Positions 36,672-45,143 are shown, counted from the stretch's first letter. The stretch: DNA of 64,000 nucleotides from Aliiroseovarius zhejiangensis (GCF_014656375.1 NZ_BNCH01000001.1:744001-808000); one strand, 5' to 3'. The notes: generated by a model not told the origin, from the letters alone. Made by a program: numbers and translations.

Positions 36672-36800
36672 CCAGCGTCCCTTCTGGCGATTGTGCCAAT
36701 CCGGCACCTTGGCTTTCATCTTATCAGGTTCGCCTGCCCAGATGCACCCAGACAAATAACGGACTACGACAGATCATGGTTTCACCATCAGAACACGAGC

Positions 36801-36817
36801 CCATCCGATCCGGATGG
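36801..36817. promoter_or_regulatory. Palindrome in the gap upstream of the cysteine synthase-like gene
   Basis: CCATCCG-ATC-CGGATGG is a perfect 7-bp inverted repeat in the 254-base gap between the cysteine synthase-like gene and the D-amino-acid dehydrogenase gene. An operator is plausible; no regulator is encoded next to it. Confidence 0.35.
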
Positions 36818-36925
36818 TTCCCGGACTTCGGAAACAAGTCGCCCGCATATCTTCCATCACAAGCCCGAAACCTGTTTCGTCAACCGTCTGCGGTCGCGCG
36901 TCTTACCGGCCCGCGAACACGCGTG

Positions 36926-38185
36926 CTAGCGGGCGTATCGAGCCGCCGTCAGACCGTCCATGGAAATCTCTGGTGTCTTGCCCAGCACGATGTCGGCCAC
37001 CACGCGACCCGAGCCGCAGGCCATCGTCCAGCCCAGCGTTCCATGCCCGGTATTCAGAAACAGGTTGTCATACTGCGTAGGACCCAGAACAGGCGTTCCA
37101 TCGGGCGTCATCGGGCGCAGACCGGTCCAACCTTCGGCCTTGGAGATATCTCCGCCTTTGGGAAAGAGATCTTTGATCACATGCTTGACGGTATCTGTGG
37201 CATGTGGGCCGAGACGGTCGGAATAGCCGGCAATTTCGGCTTGTCCTGCAACGCGGATACGATCCCCCAGACGCGTGATCGCGACTTTATGGGTTTCGTC
37301 CATGATCGTGGATTGCGGTGCAAACGCATCATCGGTGACTGGCAAGGTCACCGAATAGCCCTTGACCGGGTAAACCGGCAGTTTGATCCCGATGGGGGTC
37401 AGCACGTTCACGGCATAGCTGCCCATGGCACAAACGTAAGCATCCCCGGTGATACGGCCGGCGATTTCCGTGTCAACACCTACGACCTTACCACCCTCGA
37501 CAGCAATGGATTTGATGGATTGGCCATAGTGGAATTCGACCCCCATCTCGCTGCATTTTTCGGTCAGGGCAATTGTGAACATGCGGCAATCGCCGGTGCG
37601 ATCTGCGGTCAGTCGCAGGCCACCGACGAACTTGTTGCGCACCTCGGCAAGCGCAGGTTCGACGGCGATACAGGCGTCGCGACCCAACACTTCGTAAGGC
37701 GATCCATATTCCGTCAATATGTCCTGATCGGCCTTCGATGCCTTCATCTGTTTGGCCGTGCGAAACAGCTGTAGTGTACCCTGTTGACGCCCGTCATATT
37801 CGATGCCTGTTTCGGCAATCAGATCTGGCATGACATCGCGCGAGTAGCTTGAGACACGCACCATGCGCCCCTTGTTGATGCGATAGCTTTCCTCGTTGCA
37901 GTTGCGCACCATCTGCACGCACCATTTCCACATGGTGGGGCTGATCAAAGGCCAGATAAACAGAGGGCGGCGTTTCATGAGCATCCACTTGACGGCTTTC
38001 ATCGGAATGCCGGGGGCCGCCCAGGGCGATGTCATGCCATAGCTCAACTGCCCCGCGTTGGCATAGCTCGTCTCAAGACCCGGGCCGGTCTGACGGTCGA
38101 TCACCACGACTTCCGCGCCTTGTTTTGACAAATAATATGCAGTGGTGACGCCGATGACACCCGCACCCATTACGACAACTTTCAT
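36926..38185 (-). CDS. dadA: D-amino-acid dehydrogenase (DadA family)
   Basis: A 419-residue FAD oxidoreductase of the DAO family that oxidatively deaminates D-amino acids to 2-oxo acids and passes electrons to the respiratory chain. The FAD motif VVVMGAGVIGVTTAYYLSK opens it. Later blocks are TSYANAGQLSYGMTSPWAAPG (about residues 39-59) and the C-terminal GWTGLRPMTPDGTPVLGP and LFLNTGHGTLGWTMACGSG, all typical of DadA. The ATG at 38185 is preceded by AAAGG; three more codons upstream are possible. No alanine racemase gene is adjacent. Its same-strand neighbour is the Cds1-like enzyme. Confidence 0.93.
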   Translation of the reverse strand: MKVVVMGAGVIGVTTAYYLSKQGAEVVVIDRQTGPGLETSYANAGQLSYGMTSPWAAPGIPMKAVKWMLMKRRPLFIWPLISPTMWKWCVQMVRNCNEESYRINKGRMVRVSSYSRDVMPDLIAETGIEYDGRQQGTLQLFRTAKQMKASKADQDILTEYGSPYEVLGRDACIAVEPALAEVRNKFVGGLRLTADRTGDCRMFTIALTEKCSEMGVEFHYGQSIKSIAVEGGKVVGVDTEIAGRITGDAYVCAMGSYAVNVLTPIGIKLPVYPVKGYSVTLPVTDDAFAPQSTIMDETHKVAITRLGDRIRVAGQAEIAGYSDRLGPHATDTVKHVIKDLFPKGGDISKAEGWTGLRPMTPDGTPVLGPTQYDNLFLNTGHGTLGWTMACGSGRVVADIVLGKTPEISMDGLTAARYAR

Positions 38186-38220
38186 CACAAACACCTTTCG
38201 ATTGCAGCGCGCGGCATGAA

Positions 38221-38667
38221 TTACGTGAGATCTTTAGCATATGTGCTCTCAGGTTGTTCGACGCTTATGATAGTCAGCGTCCGGCGCTGGTTCTCCCGTG
38301 TATCCCAGTAAAAACTTGTGCCTTCGGCCAGCCCCAGCAGAGCCACACCGATGGGAGTCATAACCGACACTCGAAACTGCGAGATATCGGCATCTTCAGG
38401 ATAGACCAGCGTCACCGTTTTGTTTTGCCTCGTGCTTTCATCACGATAGGTTACGGTGCTGCCAATGCCCACAACATCTTTCGGCATCTTGGAAGGCGAA
38501 ACAATCCGCGCCCGGCTGATTTCATCAAGCAGGCGATCAGCGAGCGCCGGATGACGCCTCATCATGCCATCGACCAGCCCTTCCAAATGCATAATATCAT
38601 CCGCGTTGATGACGATTTTCGGGTTTCGGTTGCGTGATGTTTTCGGTGTTTGGATAGAAGTAGACAT
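38221..38667 (-). CDS. Rnk/GreA-C-domain protein, nucleoside diphosphate kinase regulator type
   Basis: A 148-residue protein. A short helical N-terminal part (VINADDIMHLEGLVDGM) precedes a GreA/GreB C-terminal-type beta domain (IGSTVTYRDESTRQNKTVTLVYPEDADISQFRVSVMTPIGVALLG), ending at a WDTRENQRRTLTIISVE strand. Rnk proteins have this layout, bind RNA polymerase near the secondary channel and lack the GreA coiled coil. The ATG at 38667 has AAGGAG upstream. A second gene with the same domain lies 48 bases upstream on the same strand, so the two form an operon. Confidence 0.88.
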   Translation of the reverse strand: MSTSIQTPKTSRNRNPKIVINADDIMHLEGLVDGMMRRHPALADRLLDEISRARIVSPSKMPKDVVGIGSTVTYRDESTRQNKTVTLVYPEDADISQFRVSVMTPIGVALLGLAEGTSFYWDTRENQRRTLTIISVEQPESTYAKDLT

Positions 38668-38715
38668 TGAAATTCTCCTTTCGTTCAAGGGTAAATGCTG
38701 CACTCGGCCAGGGTC

Positions 38716-39168
38716 TTAGATCGGACCTGAAACGTCGACGACGGCAAGCCTGCCAATGGTTCCGTCTTCGTTCAGAAGCGGCGCGCGCTGACCGACCCGC
38801 ATTCCGATCAGGGTGGCTCCAAGCAACGACGCAACGGGGATAACACCGCTGGGCAATCCTGCTCTTGCCCGGTGGACAAGCAAACCCGTCTGGGGCGTTT
38901 CGTCATCAATTGCATAGGTGACGCGTGATCCACCGACCGCCAGATCAGAAAAATGCAACCCTTCCACGGGCCGCGTGTTCATCAGCTTGTTTGCCAGAAC
39001 ATACGCCAGAAGCTTAGAGCTGGGGCGCAAAGCACAATCACACGCATCAAGATGTTCCTGCAGCTTCCCGTGGTCCGCCTTGGGCAAGGCCAAAGGCGTG
39101 TTCAGCAGCGCGCTGCCAAGGGAATGAACTGCGATGGTTGCCCGGTCGGGCTGACTGAGATCGAACAT
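38716..39168 (-). CDS. Second Rnk/GreA-C-domain protein
   Basis: A 150-residue protein. The N-terminal half (LDACDCALRPSSKLLAYVLANKLMNTRPV) is helical. The C-terminal half is a GreA/GreB-type beta domain (VGGSRVTYAIDDETPQTGLLVHRARAG, VASLLGATLIGMRVGQRAPLL). It is more divergent than its downstream neighbour and lacks the YPEDAD motif. The ATG at 39168 has GGAGGAG upstream. The leader contains two GC-rich hairpins. It is presumably also an RNA polymerase-binding factor, but its role is untested. Confidence 0.75.
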   Translation of the reverse strand: MFDLSQPDRATIAVHSLGSALLNTPLALPKADHGKLQEHLDACDCALRPSSKLLAYVLANKLMNTRPVEGLHFSDLAVGGSRVTYAIDDETPQTGLLVHRARAGLPSGVIPVASLLGATLIGMRVGQRAPLLNEDGTIGRLAVVDVSGPI

Positions 39169-39236
39169 GCTTTCTCCTCCGGCGACAGACGCCGTGTTCA
39201 CGTTTCAGGAATGTGAGGAGACCCCGGGGGTGTGGC

Positions 39237-39275
39237 AGGCGCGCACGCGCCTAGACCGCCCGGGGAAAGGGGCGG
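39237..39275 (-). promoter_or_regulatory. Two-hairpin leader of the Rnk-like operon
   Basis: Two adjacent stems, 7 bp and 6 bp, lie about 70-110 bases before the start of the first Rnk-like gene. No T-run follows, so an attenuator is not evident; a leader structure or protein binding site is possible. Confidence 0.3.
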
Positions 39276-39552
39276 TTCAGCAGTAGAAATCGAAAATGAT
39301 CTGCATGCACCATCATGTAAATGGACCTAGGTATTGATGGCTCATTAGTCAATCCGAAGACGCAAACATGGGCATCTTGGGCGTTCTGTGGCCCAAATGG
39401 CCTAACAATCTGTGGGCCGGCTTCGAAACCCTCTGTTCAGGTTCATCAAGATTGAAAATGCGACCCGTGTGTGCCATATATGGAACATGATGATGACCCG
39501 CTTGCATAAGAGGTTCCTGCCTTTCGCAGGAAAGACACTGAACCGCCAGTAG

Positions 39553-39595
39553 CCCCGAGCGGGGTTGGCAAATGTTGCCGCTCTACGCCTCGGGG
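39553..39595 (+). other. Nested hairpin upstream of the DUF1127 gene
   Basis: CCCCGAG (39553-39559) pairs with CTCGGGG (39589-39595), and an inner GGCAA-ATG-TTGCC (39567-39579) pairs within it; TTGTT follows. It could be a weak terminator or part of a small RNA. Confidence 0.35.
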
Positions 39596-39736
39596 TTGTT
39601 ACAGATCATCTGGATCTGAATGAGAAGACGCAGGTTTTGCACCGCATCGCTTACTCTTGCGATATTTCGGCTCTCGATTTCTCACGACAGCAAAATCAAC
39701 GTCACGGCTTCAGCAATCTTATGTACGGAGGATGAC

Positions 39737-40042
39737 ATGCATCCGATTTTGTTCCACCACAATCTTTTGGTTCTGCGCCCGGACTGGACGGAAACGAATA
39801 TCGTTTCCGAATCCGAAAAAGGCGGCTTCTTGCGTCGCTGGTGGCGCACGGCCATCCGAAGCTGGAAACGGCGCAAATTGATCGCGGCATTACAGAAGCT
39901 GGACGATCGTGGGCTCAGAGACATGGGCATCAGCCGTAAAGACATCGGTCGCATTGTCGACGCGCTTCATGATCGTGATCTTGGAATGGTTCCGTTTGCA
40001 GCGGATCAACCTTCAACTGGAGAATATCAAGGCGCCGTTTGA
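39737..40042 (+). CDS. DUF1127 domain protein
   Basis: A 101-residue protein with the DUF1127 motif LIAALQKLDDRGLRDMGISRKDIGRIVDAL at about residues 48-78. The N-terminal part (FLRRWWRTAIRSWKRRK) is strongly basic. DUF1127 proteins are small, arginine-rich regulators in alphaproteobacteria, and some take part in RNA-linked phosphate or carbon control. It is longer than the typical 45-70 residues. The ATG at 39737 has ACGGAGGAT upstream. It is monocistronic, and a hairpin (CGGGTCATTC/GAATGACCCG, 40071-40103) follows the stop. Confidence 0.82.
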   Translation: MHPILFHHNLLVLRPDWTETNIVSESEKGGFLRRWWRTAIRSWKRRKLIAALQKLDDRGLRDMGISRKDIGRIVDALHDRDLGMVPFAADQPSTGEYQGAV

Positions 40043-40070
40043 TCAGTGGCTTGTTACTACCTCTTCGGAT

Positions 40071-40103
40071 CGGGTCATTCTTCGCCTGTCATGGAATGAC
40101 CCG
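40071..40103 (+). terminator. Hairpin after the DUF1127 gene
   Basis: A perfect 10-bp stem CGGGTCATTC/GAATGACCCG around a 13-base loop, about 30 bases after the stop. It is followed by A-rich rather than T-rich sequence, so termination is uncertain. Confidence 0.4.
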
Positions 40104-40273
40104 GTCGACAAAAAATAACATACATATCAATCCGTAAGGGATACGCGCCAAACAGGGGCCAAGGCCATACGCCTTGCCCGCAGGTCTCAGTTGTTCGGCA
40201 ACGAGATGCAGCTGGGAATAGATTCCCAACGCGCAAAACGCGTCTCAGTAAAATCAATAGGTTATGGAGAGTT

Positions 40274-40348
40274 TGGCTGGGGTGGTAGGATTCGAACCTA
40301 CGGTACACTGTACCAAAAACAGTTGCCTTACCACTTGGCTACACCCCA
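40274..40348 (-). tRNA. tRNA-Gln (anticodon TTG)
   Basis: Read on the minus strand, the 5' acceptor TGGGGTG pairs with CACCCCA. The D-arm is AGCCAAGTGGTAAGGC, the anticodon stem-loop ACTGT-TTTTGGT-ACAGT gives anticodon TTG, and the T-arm is CGTAGGTTCGAATCCTACC. GCCA at the 3' end supplies an encoded CCA tail. All stems are intact. It lies 140 bases downstream of the 3' end of the phosphomannomutase gene on the same strand and is probably transcribed on its own. Confidence 0.96.
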
Positions 40349-40486
40349 GCAGTGCGCGCTTTCCTAGCCAAAGCCGGCGTAGGGCGCAACCCCAAAATGA
40401 AGGATTGGTCGCAGAATTCACGCAAGCAAAATAGACGCGACGCAAGTTACATCAGCCTTACTTTTGACACTGCCCGAGGCGGCGGT

Positions 40487-41947
40487 TCACGAACGCTGGA
40501 ACGACCCGATTCCCTGATCATATGCGCCGATGGCGGGTTCTTGGCGCAGGATTTTGTCGAAGCCCGCAAACAGGGCATGAAGCTGCGCCTGGCTTTCAAA
40601 ACTCTCGCATACCACCACCAGGTTCGGCGTGTTCGACGAGGCCCGGACCAAGGCCCAGTCACCGTTTCCGAACTGCACCCGCGCCCCGTTGGCGGTCAGG
40701 ATGTCCACAATCGGCTGGTCAGCGATCGTGTCACCGTGGCGCTGCATCCCGCGCAGGGTGTTCGTCAGCCGGGCGACGACAGCGTATTTCTGATCATCGG
40801 GGCAGGCAGGCGACAGGGTCGGAGAGCACCAGCTTTCGGGCAATGTGTCCACAAGATCTGACAAGTTGGCGGAGGGTTGATGATCCATCAGCCGACACAA
40901 AGCGACGGCGGCACGCAAGGCACAGTCATAGCCTCGCCCGAAAGGAGGCCCGAAATAGATATGCCCGGACTTCTCGAATGCCGCCAGCGCGCCTGACTCT
41001 CGCAGCCGTTGTTTCACGTGGCTGTGTCCGGTTTTGCAATACTCGACCGTCGCGCCGTGTGAGGCCAGAACCGGGTCGACGGCGAATACGCCCGTGGATT
41101 TCACATCCGCCAGGAACGTTGCGCCCGGGTGGCGCATCGCCAGGTCGCGCGCAATCAACACCCCCAGCTTGTCGGCAAAAACCGCGCGACCGTTCTGGTC
41201 AACGATGCCGATCCGGTCCCCGTCCCCGTCCAGACCGATGCCGAAATCAGCGGCGCTGTCACGGACGGCGGCCCCCATATCGTCCAGCATTTCCAACGCT
41301 TCGGGGTTCGGGTTGTAGTGCGGGAAGCTGTGATCCAGGCGGCAATGGCGTTCGATCACGTCGACCCCCAACCGGCGCAACAGGGCGGGAGCAAACGCCC
41401 CTGCCGTTCCGTTTCCGGTGGCGCAGACCACGCGCAGCGGGCGCGAGATCACACCACCTTCGGCAAGATAGTCAAGATAAGCGGCCTGCACGCCGGGCAT
41501 CCGGGTAATCCTTCCGCCGCCTTGCAGATCGAAGGCGCGGGAAAGGATGATGTCGCGCAGCTCGGCCATTTCGTCCACGCCATGGGTGCAGGGGCGGTCG
41601 AACCCGACCTTGATCCCCGTCCAGCCATTGGGATTGTGGCTGGCCGTCACCATTGCTACCGCCGCCACATCCAGATGAAACTGTGCGAAATAGGCCATGG
41701 GCGACAGGCTCATCCCTATGTCGCGGACATGCGCGCCGGCCTGCACAAGCCCTTTGCACAAAGCATCCCGGACGGCGGGTGAATAGCTTCGGTGGTCGTG
41801 TCCGACGATGATTTTGCGCCCCATACCGCGACGGGCCATTTGTGTGCCCAACCCCAGCCCGACCGCCTGCATCCCCTCAAGGTCAAGATCCTCGGGGTAT
41901 CGCCAGCGCGCGTCATATTCACGAAAGCCGCTTGGGGAAATGCGCAT
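40487..41947 (-). CDS. Phosphomannomutase/phosphoglucomutase
   Basis: A 486-residue alpha-D-phosphohexomutase. MVTASHNPNGWTGIKVGF holds the phosphoserine, GLDGDGDRIGIVDQNG is the metal loop, GHSHVKQRLRESGALAAFEKSGHIYFG is the sugar-binding loop, and RASSNTPNLVVVCES is the C-terminal phosphate site. It interconverts mannose or glucose 6- and 1-phosphates to feed capsule or LPS sugars. Its start shares a base with the kdsA stop (TGATG), so it belongs to the capsule/Kdo operon. Length is normal. Preference for mannose over glucose cannot be read from sequence. Confidence 0.93.
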   Translation of the reverse strand: MRISPSGFREYDARWRYPEDLDLEGMQAVGLGLGTQMARRGMGRKIIVGHDHRSYSPAVRDALCKGLVQAGAHVRDIGMSLSPMAYFAQFHLDVAAVAMVTASHNPNGWTGIKVGFDRPCTHGVDEMAELRDIILSRAFDLQGGGRITRMPGVQAAYLDYLAEGGVISRPLRVVCATGNGTAGAFAPALLRRLGVDVIERHCRLDHSFPHYNPNPEALEMLDDMGAAVRDSAADFGIGLDGDGDRIGIVDQNGRAVFADKLGVLIARDLAMRHPGATFLADVKSTGVFAVDPVLASHGATVEYCKTGHSHVKQRLRESGALAAFEKSGHIYFGPPFGRGYDCALRAAVALCRLMDHQPSANLSDLVDTLPESWCSPTLSPACPDDQKYAVVARLTNTLRGMQRHGDTIADQPIVDILTANGARVQFGNGDWALVRASSNTPNLVVVCESFESQAQLHALFAGFDKILRQEPAIGAYDQGIGSFQRS

Positions 41948-42783
41948 CAGATCGGCCTGAGCGGTCGCTGCCTGGCAAGCTGATCAAAGGCCGCCAGATC
42001 CGCCACCAACGCCGCCATCTGATCCAGTGGAACCATGTTTGGCCCGTCAGAAGGCGCCGACGCAGGATCGGGATGCGTTTCAAGAAACACCCCGGCGATA
42101 CCCAGCGACACCGCCGCCCGCGCCAGAACAGGGGCAAATTCCCGTTGCCCGCCCGAAGCGCGCCCCTGCCCGCCGGGCATTTGAACCGCGTGGGTAGCAT
42201 CCATGATCACAGGGTGGCCAAACGCGACCATCTGCGCCAACCCGCGCATATCTGTTACCAGAGTGTTGTAGCCGAACGATGTGCCACGCTCGGTCAGCAT
42301 CAGTTGCTGATTGCCCGAAGCGGTAATCTTGTTCACCACATGCTCCATATCCCAAGGTGCCAGAAACTGACCTTTCTTGACGTTGATGGGAATGCCGGTT
42401 TTTGCCGCGGCGGTCAGAAGATCGGTTTGGCGGCACAGGAAGGCCGGGATTTGCAGGATATCGACAACCGCCGCCACCTCGGCGCACTGGTCGGGCAGAT
42501 GAACATCGGTCAACACCGGCACGCCCAACTCATCCCTGACAGCGGCGAGCATTTCAAGCCCGTCGGTCATGCCCGGACCCCGCGCGCTTGACAGAGAGGT
42601 CCGGTTCGCCTTGTCGTACGAGCCCTTGAAAATATAGCCAAGCCCATGCGCCGCGCAGATCTGCGCCATATGTTCGGCAATCCGAAGCGCGTGATCGCGC
42701 CTTTCCAACTGACACGGCCCGGCGATAATGGTCAGAGGGCGCGTATTGCCCACATGCACTCCCTTGACGACGACATCCCCCAT
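41947..42783 (-). CDS. kdsA: 3-deoxy-8-phosphooctulonate synthase
   Basis: A 278-residue TIM-barrel enzyme that condenses phosphoenolpyruvate with arabinose 5-phosphate to make Kdo 8-phosphate for LPS and Kdo-containing capsules. Family blocks are IIAGPCQLE (PEP site), FKGSYDKANRTSLSSARGPG, PVLTDVH, LQIPAFLCRQTDLL, VKKGQFLAP, MDATHAVQMPGG and FLETHPDPASAPSDGPNM. It is a single-domain enzyme of normal length. It begins two bases after the kpsE-like gene ends and overlaps the phosphomannomutase start. A kdsA paralogue elsewhere for LPS would be usual but cannot be checked here. Confidence 0.96.
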   Translation of the reverse strand: MGDVVVKGVHVGNTRPLTIIAGPCQLERRDHALRIAEHMAQICAAHGLGYIFKGSYDKANRTSLSSARGPGMTDGLEMLAAVRDELGVPVLTDVHLPDQCAEVAAVVDILQIPAFLCRQTDLLTAAAKTGIPINVKKGQFLAPWDMEHVVNKITASGNQQLMLTERGTSFGYNTLVTDMRGLAQMVAFGHPVIMDATHAVQMPGGQGRASGGQREFAPVLARAAVSLGIAGVFLETHPDPASAPSDGPNMVPLDQMAALVADLAAFDQLARQRPLRPI

Positions 42784-42784
42784 A

Positions 42785-44506
42785 TCAGGACGACACCTGC
42801 TCGCGCAGGATCGACGCCGTGATTGACGCCATCAGATACAGACCCGAAAAGATCAAGAAGGCCAGCAACGTGTTCTCAAACGATTTCGGATAGGTCGGTT
42901 CGTCCGGGGCGACGGGCCGCACGCCGAGCTCAAGGTAACGGGTCTGCTTGTTGGCTTCGATCCGTGCATTTTCCAACTGTTGCAAGGATTGTTGCATCAA
43001 CACCGTGCGCGTCTCCAGATTGGTTTGGGCAATCCTGAGACGCCCGCTGACCGACGCCAGCGACCCGTATTCGCCCCCGGTCTCGGTCAATCGGCCGCGC
43101 AACTCGGCAATCAGCGTTTCAAGCCGACCGATGTCGCCGCGCAACCCGTCCACCCGCGCCTGATTGGGGCGCGTGTTGTCCAGCAGCTGTTGCAGCGACA
43201 ATCTTTTTTCCTGCAACTGGCTTTCGAACCCGGTGATCTGCGACATCAGGGCAGATGCATCCGACGTCGCGTCGAACACGCCCATCTCCTCCTGCAAGCG
43301 CAGCACCTCAGCCTGTGCGTCCAGCATGTCACGCTCGGCCTTTTCATAGCTTTCGATGGCACCTTCCATCTGATCTTCGCGCAATCGCTGGGTCAGGTTG
43401 TCCACCCGCTCTTCCGCATAGGAAATCAGGACTTCGGAAAAAGTCGCACTTTGTTCGGGGGTCGGGGCGACGACCTCCATCTTGATGATGCCCTCGGTGG
43501 GATCGAACCCGATCTTCACGTTCTTCTTATAGAGCTTGTAGGCCGCTTCATTGGTGGCATCAGGATCAAGGCGCTGGATCGGATCAATATCCGGATCCGA
43601 GAACACTGATTTATAACCGATGTCACCGTCGAGCCTGAGCATCGCGTCGCGCGAGGTCAAATAGCTTTGCACTGTGATGCTGTCCTGCGACGTGGCCAGC
43701 CCGGAGCCGGCAAACAGGCCACCCAGCCCGCTGCCCCCTGCCCCGTCCGCCTTCTGAATGACAAACTCGGTCTTGGTCGCATACATGGGTGTGGCATAGT
43801 TGTAGTAATAAATCCCGGCGACAAGCGTGGGCAGAAAGACGAAAAACGCCAGACGCACAAACAGCATCCGCAGCTTTCGGCGCCGCCTGCGGGCGATGTC
43901 CAGCTGGATTTCCCGGATCGAACGGGCACGATCCGCATCATCATATACGTGATTTGCCGGAAGCTGTGGCATAGGCCGGGTCTGTGGCAGGTTGGCGGAT
44001 GACCGGCTGCCCGGTTTCCCGCCCCCATCCGCGCCGACCAGTTCCAGCATATTCGAACGTTTGAAGGGGTCGATCCCGGCTTTGCGCAGCCGGTAGACCG
44101 CTTCGAAATCACTGCCAAAGGCGACGCCGTGTTTCTGGGCGACACGACGCGCCATACGCAGCTGCCGACCGGTCAAACCCTCTTTCTGGATGGCGGTGAT
44201 GGCGGCTGCCTCGTCGTCATCGGATGCCCCGTCGCCAACAGCGGCATTGGCCGGTTTACCTTTGGATACAAACCCTTCCTTGGGAAAGCCGTCTTCGGTC
44301 GGGGACTGGGCCAGTTCCTCCATCGGGTTGGGGTTCCGTGATCGGGGCACCGTGGGGCCGGGCCTTGCTGCGTCAGAATTGGCCGGTCTTGTCGCGGCCT
44401 TCACCCGCTGGGTGGCACCATCGCCTTCGGCACCCGCCGGGTCGGAATGTGGCGTGCGCGTGGATCGGCTGATGCGGAATTTCTTAGCCCTGGGTTTGGT
44501 AGTCAT
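42785..44506 (-). CDS. kpsE: Capsule polysaccharide export inner-membrane protein, KpsE/CtrB type
   Basis: A 573-residue polysaccharide co-polymerase-type protein. One membrane helix lies near residues 215-236 (LAFFVFLPTLVAGIYYYNY) and another at the C terminus (SFENTLLAFLIFSGLYLMA). Between them is a large periplasmic domain with coiled coils (AIESYEKAERDMLDAQAEVLRLQ and neighbours). Before the first helix is an unusual cytoplasmic part of about 210 residues: a disordered stretch, then the motif GLTGRQLRMARRVAQKHGV. The start ATG at 44506 overlaps the end of the ATPase gene by 23 bases. With KpsT and a permease it spans the envelope for capsule export. Confidence 0.88.
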   Translation of the reverse strand: MTTKPRAKKFRISRSTRTPHSDPAGAEGDGATQRVKAATRPANSDAARPGPTVPRSRNPNPMEELAQSPTEDGFPKEGFVSKGKPANAAVGDGASDDDEAAAITAIQKEGLTGRQLRMARRVAQKHGVAFGSDFEAVYRLRKAGIDPFKRSNMLELVGADGGGKPGSRSSANLPQTRPMPQLPANHVYDDADRARSIREIQLDIARRRRRKLRMLFVRLAFFVFLPTLVAGIYYYNYATPMYATKTEFVIQKADGAGGSGLGGLFAGSGLATSQDSITVQSYLTSRDAMLRLDGDIGYKSVFSDPDIDPIQRLDPDATNEAAYKLYKKNVKIGFDPTEGIIKMEVVAPTPEQSATFSEVLISYAEERVDNLTQRLREDQMEGAIESYEKAERDMLDAQAEVLRLQEEMGVFDATSDASALMSQITGFESQLQEKRLSLQQLLDNTRPNQARVDGLRGDIGRLETLIAELRGRLTETGGEYGSLASVSGRLRIAQTNLETRTVLMQQSLQQLENARIEANKQTRYLELGVRPVAPDEPTYPKSFENTLLAFLIFSGLYLMASITASILREQVSS

Positions 44507-45143
44507 ACAGCCGTTTCGCTTCTTCCAGAGTTTCAAACATATGGAACTGTCCGTCCCGCAGCACCGCCGCCGACTGGCAGAATTTCTCAAGCGTCTCGGC
44601 CTGGTGCGAGACGATGATGACCGTCGAGTTGGTCAGCCGGTCACGCAGCACATCGCCCGCCTTGCGGTTGAACTGGGCATCCGTGCTTTGCGGCATCCCT
44701 TCGTCAATCAGGTAGATGTCGAAATCCAGCGCCAGCAGCAAGGCAAATGAAAACCGGGCCCGCATCCCCGCGCTGTAGGTCGCGACGGGAAAATCATAGT
44801 ATTCTTTCAGTTCGCACAGCCAGCGGGTGAAGGCCTCGATATAATCCGGGTCAAGGCCATAGAGCTTGGCGATATAGCGGGCGTTTTCCTTGGCTGAAAG
44901 CTTGCCAATGACCCCCCCCATGAAACCAAGCGGAAACGAAATGCGGCAGCGGCGCCGGATCTCGCCCTCGTCCGGTTTTTCCAACCCGGCCATCATGTTG
45001 ATCAGCGTGGTCTTACCCGTTCCGTTGGGGGCCAGAATGCCAAGCGAATTGCCCAGATCGACCCGAAAGGACACATTGTCCAGGATGACCTTGCGCTGTT
45101 GTCCTGTCCAGAACGACTTGCTGACATTATCGAACTCGAGCAT
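44484..45143 (-). CDS. kpsT: Capsule polysaccharide ABC exporter ATPase, KpsT type
   Basis: A 219-residue ATPase. Walker A is LAPNGTGKTTLINMM, the signature is YSAGMRARFSFALLLAL, Walker B is FDIYLIDEGM and the switch His is IIVSHQAETLEKF. The form (APNGTGKT, and SAGM in place of SGGQ) is that of KpsT/CtrD proteins that drive export of lipid-linked capsule chains. The ATG at 45143 starts at MLEFDNVSKSFW; there are 14 further codons upstream without a ribosome site. It is the first gene of the minus-strand unit kpsT-kpsE-kdsA-pmm. Its permease KpsM is not in the window. Confidence 0.92.
   Translation of the reverse strand: MLEFDNVSKSFWTGQQRKVILDNVSFRVDLGNSLGILAPNGTGKTTLINMMAGLEKPDEGEIRRRCRISFPLGFMGGVIGKLSAKENARYIAKLYGLDPDYIEAFTRWLCELKEYYDFPVATYSAGMRARFSFALLLALDFDIYLIDEGMPQSTDAQFNRKAGDVLRDRLTNSTVIIVSHQAETLEKFCQSAAVLRDGQFHMFETLEEAKRLYDYQTQG

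Larger units (their letters stand above)
39169..39736. other. Intergenic region with three hairpins
   Basis: About 570 bases between the Rnk-like operon and the DUF1127 gene. It contains AGGCGCG-CA-CGCGCCT (39237-39252) and CCGCCC/GGGCGG (39256-39275) in the leader of the minus-strand operon, and a larger hairpin at 39553-39595. I see no protein gene in it. Confidence 0.5.
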
